From: Barthelona sp. PCE
Taxonomy: Eukaryota; Metamonada: BaSk clade
Direction: 5' to 3'
DNA length: 64,000 nt
NCBI GenBank assembly: GCA_040285745.1
Contig: JAUFOR010000004.1
Span: 1,178,001 to 1,242,000 of the forward strand
Position numbers and translations under genes: made by a program. This document shows, piece after piece, positions 1 to 10,700 of this stretch (positions are counted from its first letter, which is position 1; the number at the start of each line of letters is the position of its first letter). The notes below the pieces were generated by a model, which saw only the letters and a list, made by a program, of their open reading frames with translations, did no database searches and was not told the origin of the DNA.

Positions 1-2568
1 TCTCTGATCAGAGCTACCTAAATCGAATACTATTAGCTCTCCATCAGCAGTAGTGACAAAAAGCAATGTCTCCTTATTATTAATAGTCATGTGAATAATA
101 GAAGAATTAATCTTAACTAACAAATGTGCATTTGGTTTCTCTGAATAAACATCTACACCTAAAATAACACTTCTTTGATCCTCTGGTTCCAACGATACCA
201 GCAAAGAATCCATTCTACGCATGTGACATGAAGCAGTAACATTAGGATATGGTGAAATTCCTAATCCAATGCAAGGAATTTCAAAAGATAATCGAGGAGC
301 GTTTAAATGAATTTGCCAGATAACAATAATACCCTCTTCACTTGATATTGTAGCAAAGTCATCATGATAACTATCCTTAATTATACAACAACTGTCAATA
401 TCGTGTTTATGTGCCATAAGAACCTGAACTGGATTTGCCTGCTGTCCTAGCCTTGGTAGATGCGGGATTTCAGCAATAAGACCATGCCAACCTGTTGCGA
501 CACATGCAAAGTTGGGATTATCCTCAAGAATAGTAAGTTTGGTGATCTCAGTACCTAATTCAGGGAATGTAAATACTTGCTGACCACTGTTGAAATTAAA
601 GAACGAGACAACACCATCAGCAGTGGCAGCGACAATCAACAAACGCCCATTTGGATCGAGTGAAGCCGCTGTAACAATTTGCTGGCCTGGAAGTAAACAT
701 GAAAATGAGTGCAGGAGCTGACCATCACCCAGTCTCCAAAGAGAACACATGCCTTTCTCATCAACAACAAGAAGATTGTTAAGGAATGCAACATACAATA
801 AAGCAATAGGCTTGGAAGTGTGCAAAGAGCTCACCTTCTTTTCCTCCACTTGTTTACCAACAGGTGCTGTGACGTGTGGGTGAAGGGACTGACGCAGACG
901 GAACACTGGTGGTTCAACATCTTGCATTTTGGTAACGACCTGAGACGATTCATTGTTGACTGTCCAAAATCTAATCACATTTCCAGCTGTTGCTAAAATA
1001 CCACGATTACGATCGTATGCAGCGGAAGTAAACGCATCAATGGGTTGGTGAACGAAAGAATCTGAAATTGTTTGACGTTTCCGCCACATTCGCACATCAT
1101 ATACTAAAATTTTCTTATCTGAAGCGATACCAAAAACAGAATAACTCTGATCATGGAAGTAACAATCCAAAAAAGCTGTTTTATGCGATTCAAACGAATG
1201 TACTATATCTTTAGAGTAAGGATCCCAAATTTTCACGGTACGATCTAAACTACTAGTACTAATCAGTTTTAGTGTCCACGATAAATCAACACCGGTCACG
1301 CCGAGATTGTGTGCCTTAAACGATCTCTCCAAGAGCAATCTCTCAGAATCACTGATACAAATACGGCCACTAAGATCACCACTAATAATTCCCAACAGTG
1401 GATGAGTACAGAGAGTGTTTACCCAGTTGCGGCCGTGAACTGCGTTTGTATGTGTGAGCTGTCTGGATTCAACATCGAATAATGAAAGATAACCTGCTGT
1501 ATCACCGTATAAAACTGCATTCGTATTAGAAATGGGTTTCTTAATCAGTTCCATACACAATGGAGTCCTTGGAACACGGTGTTGGCTTGTTATCGTCCAT
1601 GAAGACGTGTTGTAGGTGAGTACTGTTGCGCCCAATGTACCAAAAAATGCAACTTCTGCATCTGGATCATAAACTCCATCAGTAATCCAGCCACCAAGTG
1701 CCTTTGCAGCCGGTTTTCCGTACCTCAGCATCGGGTCGTGTTTTCTCCCATCGTCTTCTGTGCTTTTACGAAGAAGATAATCGACCTGTGGCTTGGACAA
1801 TGATGTGTTCGTCTTGACATCTCTTCGCATAGCTAACTCACGTAACTCCTGTGCTTTATGTAATTCTTTGATTGTGTACGGTTGGTCAGGACGCGCAATG
1901 CGACGAAGATGTTTCGTATATCTCAAAGGTACGCCATTTGTATTTGGCAAGTTAGGTACACCTGCAATTTCTCCCAATGTAGAATCTTTAAATTCCTTAA
2001 CAACTGACGGCTCGAAGCCTGTTGGCTTGCTGTAAAGCTCTAGTTCTTGCATAGTTACAATCTCTGCTTTAGGTTGTTCTATCAGATTACCAGGACCGAT
2101 TTCCATGTTAGGGGCGATACTGTATCCCCTTGAGATCTCAAGAGGGGGCTCCTGTAGTGTGGCGATGAGGCGCTTGTCTGCAGCAGACCATACCTTACAA
2201 CCTCCACTACGTGAAGAACTGATTAGAATACCAATTTCACTCAAAAACACAAGTGCATCAACGCTTCTTCGGTGTCCAAAGTCTTCATCGATCTCCTCTC
2301 TGTTGAGTGTTGCTCCCTTATACCGATCTCTATCCATAACTAAGCCTGACTCAATACAAAAACTAATGAATGATGACCAATCAACTAGATCACTATTGAA
2401 TGTGTCGCACCTTGCAAAGATTCGATGTGCTTCCGCCTTTGATACGTCACTCACTTCATTAAGCGCTTCTGCAAATAGTTCGCTGTTTAATGGTTCAGAA
2501 CCAAACCTTTTCTGCAATTCCCTAAAGTCATGAGCTGTGAACTCCTGTATAGATGCAGGCCGCCCCAT
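1..2568 (-). CDS. EF-hand/WD40-repeat protein (WDR49/WDR64/EFCAB8-like), 3' end outside window
   Basis: The minus strand is open from the ATG at 2566-2568 to the window edge (856 codons, no stop), so the C-terminus is missing. The first ~75 residues are helical with a degenerate EF-hand (FARCDTFNSDLVDWSSF); its loop lacks the final Glu, so calcium binding is doubtful. The rest is a WD40 array with clear blades, e.g. LISTSSLDRTVKIWDPYSKD, KILVYDVRMW and NVIRFWTVN. EF-hand followed by WD40 repeats is the layout of the WDR49/WDR64/EFCAB8 family, often found in ciliated organisms; it probably acts as a scaffold. It is divergent to the CENP-X-like gene, with 173 bp between starts. The family call is from motif memory; the WD40 nature is secure. 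Confidence 0.8.
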   Translation of the reverse strand, partial: MGRPASIQEFTAHDFRELQKRFGSEPLNSELFAEALNEVSDVSKAEAHRIFARCDTFNSDLVDWSSFISFCIESGLVMDRDRYKGATLNREEIDEDFGHRRSVDALVFLSEIGILISSSRSGGCKVWSAADKRLIATLQEPPLEISRGYSIAPNMEIGPGNLIEQPKAEIVTMQELELYSKPTGFEPSVVKEFKDSTLGEIAGVPNLPNTNGVPLRYTKHLRRIARPDQPYTIKELHKAQELRELAMRRDVKTNTSLSKPQVDYLLRKSTEDDGRKHDPMLRYGKPAAKALGGWITDGVYDPDAEVAFFGTLGATVLTYNTSSWTITSQHRVPRTPLCMELIKKPISNTNAVLYGDTAGYLSLFDVESRQLTHTNAVHGRNWVNTLCTHPLLGIISGDLSGRICISDSERLLLERSFKAHNLGVTGVDLSWTLKLISTSSLDRTVKIWDPYSKDIVHSFESHKTAFLDCYFHDQSYSVFGIASDKKILVYDVRMWRKRQTISDSFVHQPIDAFTSAAYDRNRGILATAGNVIRFWTVNNESSQVVTKMQDVEPPVFRLRQSLHPHVTAPVGKQVEEKKVSSLHTSKPIALLYVAFLNNLLVVDEKGMCSLWRLGDGQLLHSFSCLLPGQQIVTAASLDPNGRLLIVAATADGVVSFFNFNSGQQVFTFPELGTEITKLTILEDNPNFACVATGWHGLIAEIPHLPRLGQQANPVQVLMAHKHDIDSCCIIKDSYHDDFATISSEEGIIVIWQIHLNAPRLSFEIPCIGLGISPYPNVTASCHMRRMDSLLVSLEPEDQRSVILGVDVYSEKPNAHLLVKINSSIIHMTINNKETLLFVTTADGELIVFDLGSSDQR

Positions 2569-2741
2569 TAAAATATGTGTTAATAGCTGGAAGGCCGCAA
2601 AAAGATACAGGTATGTAAAAACAGGGTTTAGTAAGTATTTTATTGTGCTTCAGCATCGTAACATCCACAATTGTTCCTTGATCACGTCAAATATGATGAA
2701 TCTAGATCACAAACCTGCATCACTAATTTTCACCTCTTTCG

Positions 2742-3008
2742 ATGTCAGAAGAACAATTTAATAATATTCAAGAAGAAACCTTACGGGCTTTATTGTCTTC
2801 AAAATACCCAAACTCTAAATGCAACAAAGATGTGTTTCCAGCACTTCTAGAACTCTTCGAAATGCAATTAAAAGATTTCTCTGATAGGTTACATCAGAAT
2901 GTTAGCTCAACTGCATACCACAATGCAAAACAAGAGGGTAATCCAGTTATGTTTGGCATAGATGAAATCCAATCCGTTTTTTCTCAACTTTTATTCGATA
3001 ATTTATAA
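2742..3008 (+). CDS. CENP-X/MHF2-like histone-fold protein
   Basis: An 88-aa protein that starts right after a pyrimidine tract (TTTTCACCTCTTTCG then ATG), as other genes here do. The layout matches CENP-X (MHF2): an N-terminal helix (ETLRALLSSKY), a long central helix (ALLELFEMQLKDFSDRL), and a C-terminal GIDEIQSVFSQLLFDNL resembling the family ending (V-D-x-L-E-x-V-L-x-Q-L-L-L-D-F). Length is also typical (about 80 aa). In other eukaryotes CENP-X pairs with CENP-S/MHF1 in a histone-fold tetramer that acts at kinetochores and with FANCM at stalled forks. A linker (AYHNAKQEGNPVM) lies between helices 2 and 3. The identification rests on my reading of a short protein; another small histone-fold protein is the main alternative. 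Confidence 0.6.
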   Translation: MSEEQFNNIQEETLRALLSSKYPNSKCNKDVFPALLELFEMQLKDFSDRLHQNVSSTAYHNAKQEGNPVMFGIDEIQSVFSQLLFDNL

Positions 3009-3013
3009 TTTTA

Positions 3014-6000
3014 CTATTTCAGTAACGGATTTTCAAACTGAACTGATGATGCTTCCAATGAACTAAAGCTTTTTAAATGCATTTTCTTTTTAGATACTTT
3101 AAATGTGTTGTATTTGGTATTTTTAAAGAATACAATTATTAAAATCAATGGAAAACTCAAAAATAAGATCTTTGAATATATGAAAACATTGTATAAACTG
3201 AAATATGAAAAAATTTGAATGGCCAAAATGATTATCAAAATAACAAGTGCAAATCCTTGATTAAGTGACTCAAAAGCTAATGGTTGAACCTTATAGAATA
3301 AAAACAAACAAACAATACCATATGTAAACGTGAGGATACTGAATGAAGTATTCATTCTGGCTAAATAACCCATAATACCTCTTAAAAATACCAATAATAA
3401 TGGTATATATAAAAAATCTTCACGATAACCTGCAGAAACAAAAGAAGTTTCTTTACGACTTTCTTTAAGAATGACATAAACAAAGAAAACACAAAATAAC
3501 AAACAAGAAATGCTAGATATCATATATGGTAAAAATTCACTAAATGTTTCAATTGAATTTTCTGGTTCTAAAATCGGTCTAAAATGGGAAAATGTACCTG
3601 TTCGGAATGTTAATGCTGAATCTACAGTTGTTGGTGTAATAATGATTAAGCAATCATCTAAAATTGATGGTAATACAAATAACCCTATAGCAGCTGTTAT
3701 TGCCAAATAAAAATTCTTTTTTTCTCTATTTTTGCTAAAAACAGAAACAAAAAATACTATTAAAGCAAAAAAGAAGATAAAAAAGTCAAAAGTTACTAAA
3801 GCATTGGTAACAGACATATTAGAAAAATGTTCTCCAAAGATATGATACAATAAACATTGAATAGTGTTAAGAAAACTCTCAACATTAAGTTCAAATGAAA
3901 CGTTTGATTTAATAGATTTTGCTTTTTGCGGTAAAAATGGAATTAAACAGTACAAAAAGATCAAAATGGTTTTTGTAAGATCAATCGGTTTGAAATCATG
4001 TAAAGTAAACGTGTGGGTACCCATAAAACGCGACCAAGGCATGAATTTAATAAGAAGAAGAAATGCTACAAATATACATGTGAATAATAACACATGTAAC
4101 AATGTAATCATCACGTTTGCGCAATATATACAGTTATTATTGAGTGGAAGCCGTTGTATACCCGCATTACTAACGCAAGCAGTGCAAAATGGTCCATTAT
4201 ATCCTTCTTGGCAATTAATACTTGATTGAGTATTACTAAAATCAAAAGTACCTGAAATACAATTACCCATGCAATTAACAATCATAAATGAGTTAGGATC
4301 GCTATCATTAGGGAAATATACTGTGTGTTTTTCGCTTAACATAAATTGTGAACCTTCAACATATCTCTTAAGATGATCTCCGACTGGAAGACATGTAGAA
4401 CCGCTGTAATTACTTGCAAGTTGAACAGTTGCAGCAGGACATTGATTACAAAAATTTTGTGAGATAAAAAATGTACCTGATGAACAATACTGGAAATGTA
4501 CTGTGAATGAACCAATTACAGAAAAAGGATAAGCAACAGAAAACACAAGCATGGAACCAAAAATTCCTCTTTTCCGAAGTGTTGGAACAGTATACACCTG
4601 CTCTGTGTCATAATCAAATATTGTAACCCAGTTCTGCAAAAATTCCTGCTTTTCATCGGTTCCACCAACTGCTTTTGCAATGAAATCTGTACTTACAAGA
4701 CTTTCCAAACTCGTCTGCTCTGTGTAAACATTAGAAATATAAGAAAAATCAATATAATTACAAAAATATGCAAAAGGAGTTTCAAAATGCTTATGACAAA
4801 ATACAGTATGTAATCCAATTGAACCATGCTTCGATTTTGTTGTTGGAGGATGAACAGTTTTAAGAACAAAAAAGCTTGAAATCGAAGTAAAATGAATATC
4901 AATTTCTGCAAACGTTGAACGTAACAGTATGTTAGTTTCGTTAAATCTTGTATTTGGATCATTACCTCCTACATCTGCAAACTCAACAGTGCCATTGATA
5001 ATATGAGCATCCAAATAACAATCATAGCAATTAACCAAATCAACGTTCATTTGCAGAGCATATATAGTTCCTTGATCAATAAAATGATCAGTTGCAAATG
5101 GTTCTTGAGATATAGTCAAGGTATCTGCATACATCATCAGAGTACTACCTTGAAAACTTATATTATTTCCCAACGTAATATCAATATTCAATCCAAAAAA
5201 TATTGGTGATGATAACACACTATGACAAGAAAAACGCTCAAATTTTAGTTTTTGTTGATATGAACCTGATTTAATAACACTAAAAGCTCCATATGTCGGT
5301 ATATCGTTCTGAATTAATCCACTAATGATTACATCATCACATTTTTTGGTTCTCAACAAACAACCATGAACAGAATGCAATCTAGCATCGATGTCAAAAT
5401 TTGTGCATGCACTACCAATACTTTGGAATAAACATTTCTCAGGCAAAGCTACATTATAAAAAGAAGAATTAAGAATTTGAAATTTCGATCCTGAACAATC
5501 TGTGCTGTAATCCATTGTAACATACTCCATTCTTGAATTCACAAATTGTAAGTCACTAGCTTTTAATACTAAAACTACATCATGTATAAAAGTATTTAAA
5601 AAAATTACTCTGAAGGCATTTAGCGTATATGGATGTTTGTTTGAAGAAAAATCATCAACCTTAATGCTAATAGAATTAAACAACCAACCATCAAAAGAAA
5701 CACAATCATGACAATATTTCTGTTGAATAGTTAAAGAATGAGAAATTGCAAATCCATTAAAAGTTACATTTCCATCTTGAATAAAAGTATTTTCTACTGT
5801 TAGTTTAGGAGATATATTAACAGAAAATCCAATAATTTGCAAATCATTAACAGACCCTACTAATTCACAACGCGGATCTCCTTGAATATGTAATACATTA
5901 ACACCCATTGATGTTAAAGTGCTAATCTGAGTATTAATCAATCTAAACTTATCAGTAAATACCCCTATATTATCAACTATACAAGTGTCTAACTTTAATT

Positions 6001-7735
6001 CAATAGAATCATCAACAATATTTATAAAAGACACTAAACTATTGAAGAAATTAATATTACAGGTATTTTCATGATAATTTGTTCTAAACATAACAATTTT
6101 ATCAATATTACTAATAGTTACAAACCTATATGTACCTCCATCAAGAAAAACAAAATTATTTTCCATAACATTAATTGATTTAATAATGATTGTCTTCTCT
6201 AAACTAGATTCAAAATTTTGAGTTCTACCAAATGGTCCAATCATTAACACAGGATATTCGTGTAATGGTGAATGAGGTTCTAAATCAAAAGAACAATTAT
6301 TCATAACAAAACCATTTCCATAACAATTTTTTCCCATCGGTACTAATGGAGCAGGATATTTGTCTTCTTTGATCACAAGCAAGCGAAAATCATCAAGGTA
6401 GAATTTGCAATGTTCAACTTTTGATGTATATCCATTAAAATCAACTTGATACGATATATTATGAAATATAACATTAGAAATAAGTGTATCTGGGCCAATG
6501 GATTCCATCTTAATTATACCATCAACTGTAATAGTGGAACGAAATGCATAAATTATGGGAAATTCTTCTGATACAACACTAATTCTTGATTCATTAACTT
6601 GAAAGTAACAATACTTACCATTTAGTATTGTAACGTTTTCTAAAGTAATATTTGTCAATTGAACTTTAATCCAATCTCTATCAGAAACAAATGAAAAAGT
6701 CTTGTGTGGTCCTTTATACACAAAATCTTCAATTATCAAATGACCATTTTGATTAATTTCCAATTTATCAACCAACCCACCTTTAAAACGTAACCCTTTC
6801 ATACTGGCATCAAAATTAATGGTACCATTTGTCCATCCATCTAAATCTATAATCAAATCAACGATTGCATTGGAGGGTAAATATTTTGATTCATTAACGG
6901 TAAATGTATAATTATTAAGATTACGTAATATAATATCAGATCTATCTCTACTACTACTAGCTATCTTTAATAATACAAAACTGCAGTTAGAAACAATAAC
7001 AGTTTCCTTCATTGTTAGAAGAGATAAGGTATGTGATATCTCAAGGTTTAATAAATGATTGCTTGTTGACTGAATTAAATGCAAATTTTCAATTTGCATT
7101 GGCAATAAATTAACAAAATCAACAGAATTCAATTTTAAATATTCCATCTTTCCCTCAACATCAGTAATAAAAAGTTTTCCAAAAGTTGCATTACCAGAAA
7201 ATTTCACTTCTGATTTTATATCCATACTTGAACCAAAAACTGAGTCGGTTGGCTTGCACAAATGACTAAATGAAAAATCACCATACACTTCCTTTAATTG
7301 CATTGTGTAAGGAATTAATGCATCAAAGTTATCGTATTGGTAATAGAAATTTAGAATTTGTCCTTCTAAAGTCATGTAAAAAGAAACAGTGTTAATATTA
7401 CCCATATCTACATCTTTAAGGTATAACTCTTTAGATATTAGATCAAATGACTTACCATCTTCCTTAACAAATATAACTTTTGGCTCCATTCCAATAATAT
7501 GAAGTTTTCCTTCAAAATCTTGCGATTCTTTAAATAAATATGTTCCTCCACATGCATATATGATACATTCTGTTACTGGCTTACCTTTGCAATGAGCTAC
7601 TGCATCAGAAAGCTCTGCAACATCAAGATCTATTGGAGGTGTTGAACATGAATGAAAACTTTGCAATCTAATACTTACAATTTCACAGAACCCGCCTGTT
7701 GCCCACAATAGCAAAAATAAAAACCAGAAATGCAT
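3014..7735 (-). CDS. Giant surface protein: signal peptide, beta-rich ectodomain, Cys-rich module, ~9 TM helices (paralog A)
   Basis: 1573 aa. A hydrophobic N-terminus (MHFWFLFLLLWATGGF) is a likely signal peptide. Residues ~25-1050 are short beta strands with many N-x-S/T sites and recurring phrases (VSFNGF, FINSSF, ITLENVTI), as in parallel beta-helix ectodomains. A Cys-rich module follows at ~1090-1180 (CSSGTFF, CNQCPA, GYNGPFCTAC). About nine membrane helices fill the last ~390 residues, with motifs SAGYREDFLYIP and QPLAFESLNQ between helices; the tail is short and cytoplasmic. It is the tandem paralog of the next gene (7791-12539). The start is supported by TATCTCCCTTTCA directly upstream. 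The architecture resembles protist PMP-like/TRP-like surface proteins, but substrate, ligand and function are unknown. Confidence 0.75.
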   Translation of the reverse strand: MHFWFLFLLLWATGGFCEIVSIRLQSFHSCSTPPIDLDVAELSDAVAHCKGKPVTECIIYACGGTYLFKESQDFEGKLHIIGMEPKVIFVKEDGKSFDLISKELYLKDVDMGNINTVSFYMTLEGQILNFYYQYDNFDALIPYTMQLKEVYGDFSFSHLCKPTDSVFGSSMDIKSEVKFSGNATFGKLFITDVEGKMEYLKLNSVDFVNLLPMQIENLHLIQSTSNHLLNLEISHTLSLLTMKETVIVSNCSFVLLKIASSSRDRSDIILRNLNNYTFTVNESKYLPSNAIVDLIIDLDGWTNGTINFDASMKGLRFKGGLVDKLEINQNGHLIIEDFVYKGPHKTFSFVSDRDWIKVQLTNITLENVTILNGKYCYFQVNESRISVVSEEFPIIYAFRSTITVDGIIKMESIGPDTLISNVIFHNISYQVDFNGYTSKVEHCKFYLDDFRLLVIKEDKYPAPLVPMGKNCYGNGFVMNNCSFDLEPHSPLHEYPVLMIGPFGRTQNFESSLEKTIIIKSINVMENNFVFLDGGTYRFVTISNIDKIVMFRTNYHENTCNINFFNSLVSFINIVDDSIELKLDTCIVDNIGVFTDKFRLINTQISTLTSMGVNVLHIQGDPRCELVGSVNDLQIIGFSVNISPKLTVENTFIQDGNVTFNGFAISHSLTIQQKYCHDCVSFDGWLFNSISIKVDDFSSNKHPYTLNAFRVIFLNTFIHDVVLVLKASDLQFVNSRMEYVTMDYSTDCSGSKFQILNSSFYNVALPEKCLFQSIGSACTNFDIDARLHSVHGCLLRTKKCDDVIISGLIQNDIPTYGAFSVIKSGSYQQKLKFERFSCHSVLSSPIFFGLNIDITLGNNISFQGSTLMMYADTLTISQEPFATDHFIDQGTIYALQMNVDLVNCYDCYLDAHIINGTVEFADVGGNDPNTRFNETNILLRSTFAEIDIHFTSISSFFVLKTVHPPTTKSKHGSIGLHTVFCHKHFETPFAYFCNYIDFSYISNVYTEQTSLESLVSTDFIAKAVGGTDEKQEFLQNWVTIFDYDTEQVYTVPTLRKRGIFGSMLVFSVAYPFSVIGSFTVHFQYCSSGTFFISQNFCNQCPAATVQLASNYSGSTCLPVGDHLKRYVEGSQFMLSEKHTVYFPNDSDPNSFMIVNCMGNCISGTFDFSNTQSSINCQEGYNGPFCTACVSNAGIQRLPLNNNCIYCANVMITLLHVLLFTCIFVAFLLLIKFMPWSRFMGTHTFTLHDFKPIDLTKTILIFLYCLIPFLPQKAKSIKSNVSFELNVESFLNTIQCLLYHIFGEHFSNMSVTNALVTFDFFIFFFALIVFFVSVFSKNREKKNFYLAITAAIGLFVLPSILDDCLIIITPTTVDSALTFRTGTFSHFRPILEPENSIETFSEFLPYMISSISCLLFCVFFVYVILKESRKETSFVSAGYREDFLYIPLLLVFLRGIMGYLARMNTSFSILTFTYGIVCLFLFYKVQPLAFESLNQGFALVILIIILAIQIFSYFSLYNVFIYSKILFLSFPLILIIVFFKNTKYNTFKVSKKKMHLKSFSSLEASSVQFENPLLK

Positions 7736-7736
7736 T

Positions 7737-7748
7737 GAAAGGGAGATA
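7737..7748 (-). promoter_or_regulatory. Pyrimidine-rich initiator-like element of the 7735 gene
   Basis: Read on the minus strand this is TATCTCCCTTTC, ending two bases before the ATG. The same core lies upstream of the genes starting at 20742 (TATCTCCCTTTTCA) and 63596 (TATCCCTTTCT). It is inferred to be a core promoter/initiator with an extremely short 5' UTR; the function is not proven. Confidence 0.4.
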
Positions 7749-7790
7749 AAAAAATACTATAACTTTACTAAAATATAAACAATGTGTATC

Positions 7791-10700
7791 TCAATCAAAC
7801 ATGTCAAACATACGCCTGTCTGCCTTTTTATGATACAACTGAGAACTAGATTTTGATTTAATTAAAAATGGAGTATTACTGTTAAACATTGATCTATTAA
7901 CATTGAAATCACTGCTTCTGTTCTTTTTAACCATGATGAAGATCATCAAACCAGGGAAACTAAAGAAAAACAAAACTGCCAAAACACTAATATTTTCTCC
8001 CAAATAAAAAACTAAAAATTGCAACAAAATGAGAATTATCATGATTGTGGCACCAAATAAGTTGTTTAAAAACTCAAAAATCATTGGTTGAATTCTAAAA
8101 TATATAAACAACAAAATGATACCAAAACCAAACAATAATATTGGATAACGTGCAGTAAGCATGTACAATATGTTCATCACTGCACGCATCATTGTGATAA
8201 TGATTGGTAATGACAAATAATCATCACGATATCCAACACTGATGAACGAATGATCAATTTTTGATTCCTTCATCATGATTCTAACCATGAAAACACCTAA
8301 CACCAGACCAGCACATGATGCTAAATGATAAGGAAATAGATCAGAATAACTAGTAATCTCGAAATGAGGTGATAACAATGGTCTAAAACTGCTAAAACCT
8401 TCCATATTATGTTTTAACTCTTCATCAAATGAAATAGGGCATAATAACAACACAGCATCTGTTAGAATATGTGGAGCAGTTAATGAAGAAATTGCTGCAC
8501 ATATACTAAGAAGAATATCTTTTGTATGCTGGCTTTTTGCTCTATATTTTAAATAAGATAACATGATTAAAACAATTGCAATGAACGTAAAATAACATAA
8601 TAAACCAATAGGTCTAGGTGCACCTTCAACTGGTACACCCATACGTTTCAATAAGCATTGAATAGTTTCCCAAAAAGCTTCATTAGTAATTTCAAATTTA
8701 AACTTATTACTATTCTCTTTCTCACCATCTAATGAAATTGGAATAAATGCAACTAATAAAAACATAAAAGATACTATAGTCTTTGTCAGACGAACAGCAC
8801 CAAATTCTTGAAATGATTGATCATGACCCAATAACTTATGCCACGGAAGAAGATGTCCCCAAGTTAGGAAACATATTATTAGAAATACAACAAGAATATA
8901 CAACAACAGATATATTAGAGTATTCATAAACGATGGACAACGTGCACATGATCCGTCCAATGGCATCGCATCATGACTATAACTACACTCTGAACAGAAA
9001 CTCCCTGAATATCCATATGCACAATTTGGAGAATCATTGTCTTTAAAATTGAACGTACCTTCTTTGCAATTTTTGATACACTTAACAAGCATGAATTGAT
9101 TTTGAATTGGATCATTAATATAAACAGTAAGCTTTGACGAAAGAAGAAATGTTGAACCTTCAACATAGTGGTACAATTGGTCGTTAACTTCTTCACAAGT
9201 AGTACCAGAGTAGTCATCTATCAGCTGAACTGTACCGAGAACACATGGAGAACATACTGCATGTGTTGAATAATAAAAACCTGCATCACAAACACGTGTA
9301 ATAAGAACCATAGGTTCACCTATGTAAAATGGATATAATAAAACTAATGATATAGGAACACCAAAATCTAAGAAGCAAATCAAATTGCTTATTTCACCAT
9401 TTAATAACATACGAGGTTGAGGATGATGTGCTAAAAAGTAATTGAAATCATAATCTACACTTAATTGAATGCTTGATGAAAGACCAATTTGTTTGACATC
9501 CATTTTCTCAACTGAAAGTATATCAATATCAACACAATAACCATTACTAAAACGACGATCGCAAAAAATCGCTTCTGGATCGATATTACCTCCTTCAACA
9601 GGTGGATGTAAAGTTTCCAAGACATGGAATACCTGCGCATCGAACTGTAATGTTAAGTCAGTTGGTATAGAACATCTGAAATAAACATTATTAGGATTTG
9701 AAAAAAAAGTTGGTTCGATCAAATTATTTGTGTAATATATTGCACCATGGATACGATGCGCATTCACGTAACAGTTCCAACAGTCAATCACATCCAATGC
9801 AAGCGATTGAACGAATATAACATCCTTATCAAAATATACTTCACCATCTGGAATGTCCTTAATAAGGTGCATATTCATTGCTATGATATAAGGGAGTACA
9901 GCATTTTCACCTGCCTTGAAAGAGACATCAGTGAACACATCCATTGAAGCATCACGGAGTGTAAATAAAGGAATACTGTCATTATGTTCAATATGAAAAT
10001 TTTGCATAACAAATCGAGTAATAGTATCGTCTTCTTCATCCTGGATTACAAATCGGAAGCTCCTACACCAATAGATACCTCCTGAAAGAGATATGACATC
10101 ACGTGCAATAACTCTTAGCAGACAACCAGTACATTCAGTTAATTCAATATCAAATGTAAAACTACCACTACTTTCAGTTAACTGTTTGTTAACAGAATGC
10201 AAGAGGCACGTCTCAGGAAACATGACTTTAACAAATTTTGTATCAAAAATTTCCATGTTTGGAATATATACAACAGAAGTATCTAAAAATTCAACATTTA
10301 GAAAAGTAGAATTTGAAAGACCAAAATAATTACATTGTAACATTAAAGTGATATTACTGGTAAAACTTTCAGTAAAAATTACACTGTATGAATTTAATCG
10401 AACTAATTTTGTGCTAGTAAAATTTACGTGACAAAAAAGAATCTCGCCAAATTTCCAAAACCCAAAATCAACACAATCTTCACAAACAATATCAGTCATC
10501 TCAAGTTTTTCAACTATTCCTACACCTTCGAATGTTATACTTGAACCAATACCTAATTTAATATTTGAAATGTCAAATTGCGATTTAATAACAAGATCGA
10601 AATAAAATAATTGTAATTCATGTATTTTAATGTCGTAAGTCGAAAAATGTATGATTGAATCTTCAATTGAAAATTGATTATTCACATACAAAGAATCAAG

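Noticed and set aside
2630-2660. GTATGT...TTTAG tiny intron upstream of the WD40 gene
   Set aside because: Too short and on the non-coding strand for that gene; no exon structure supports it.
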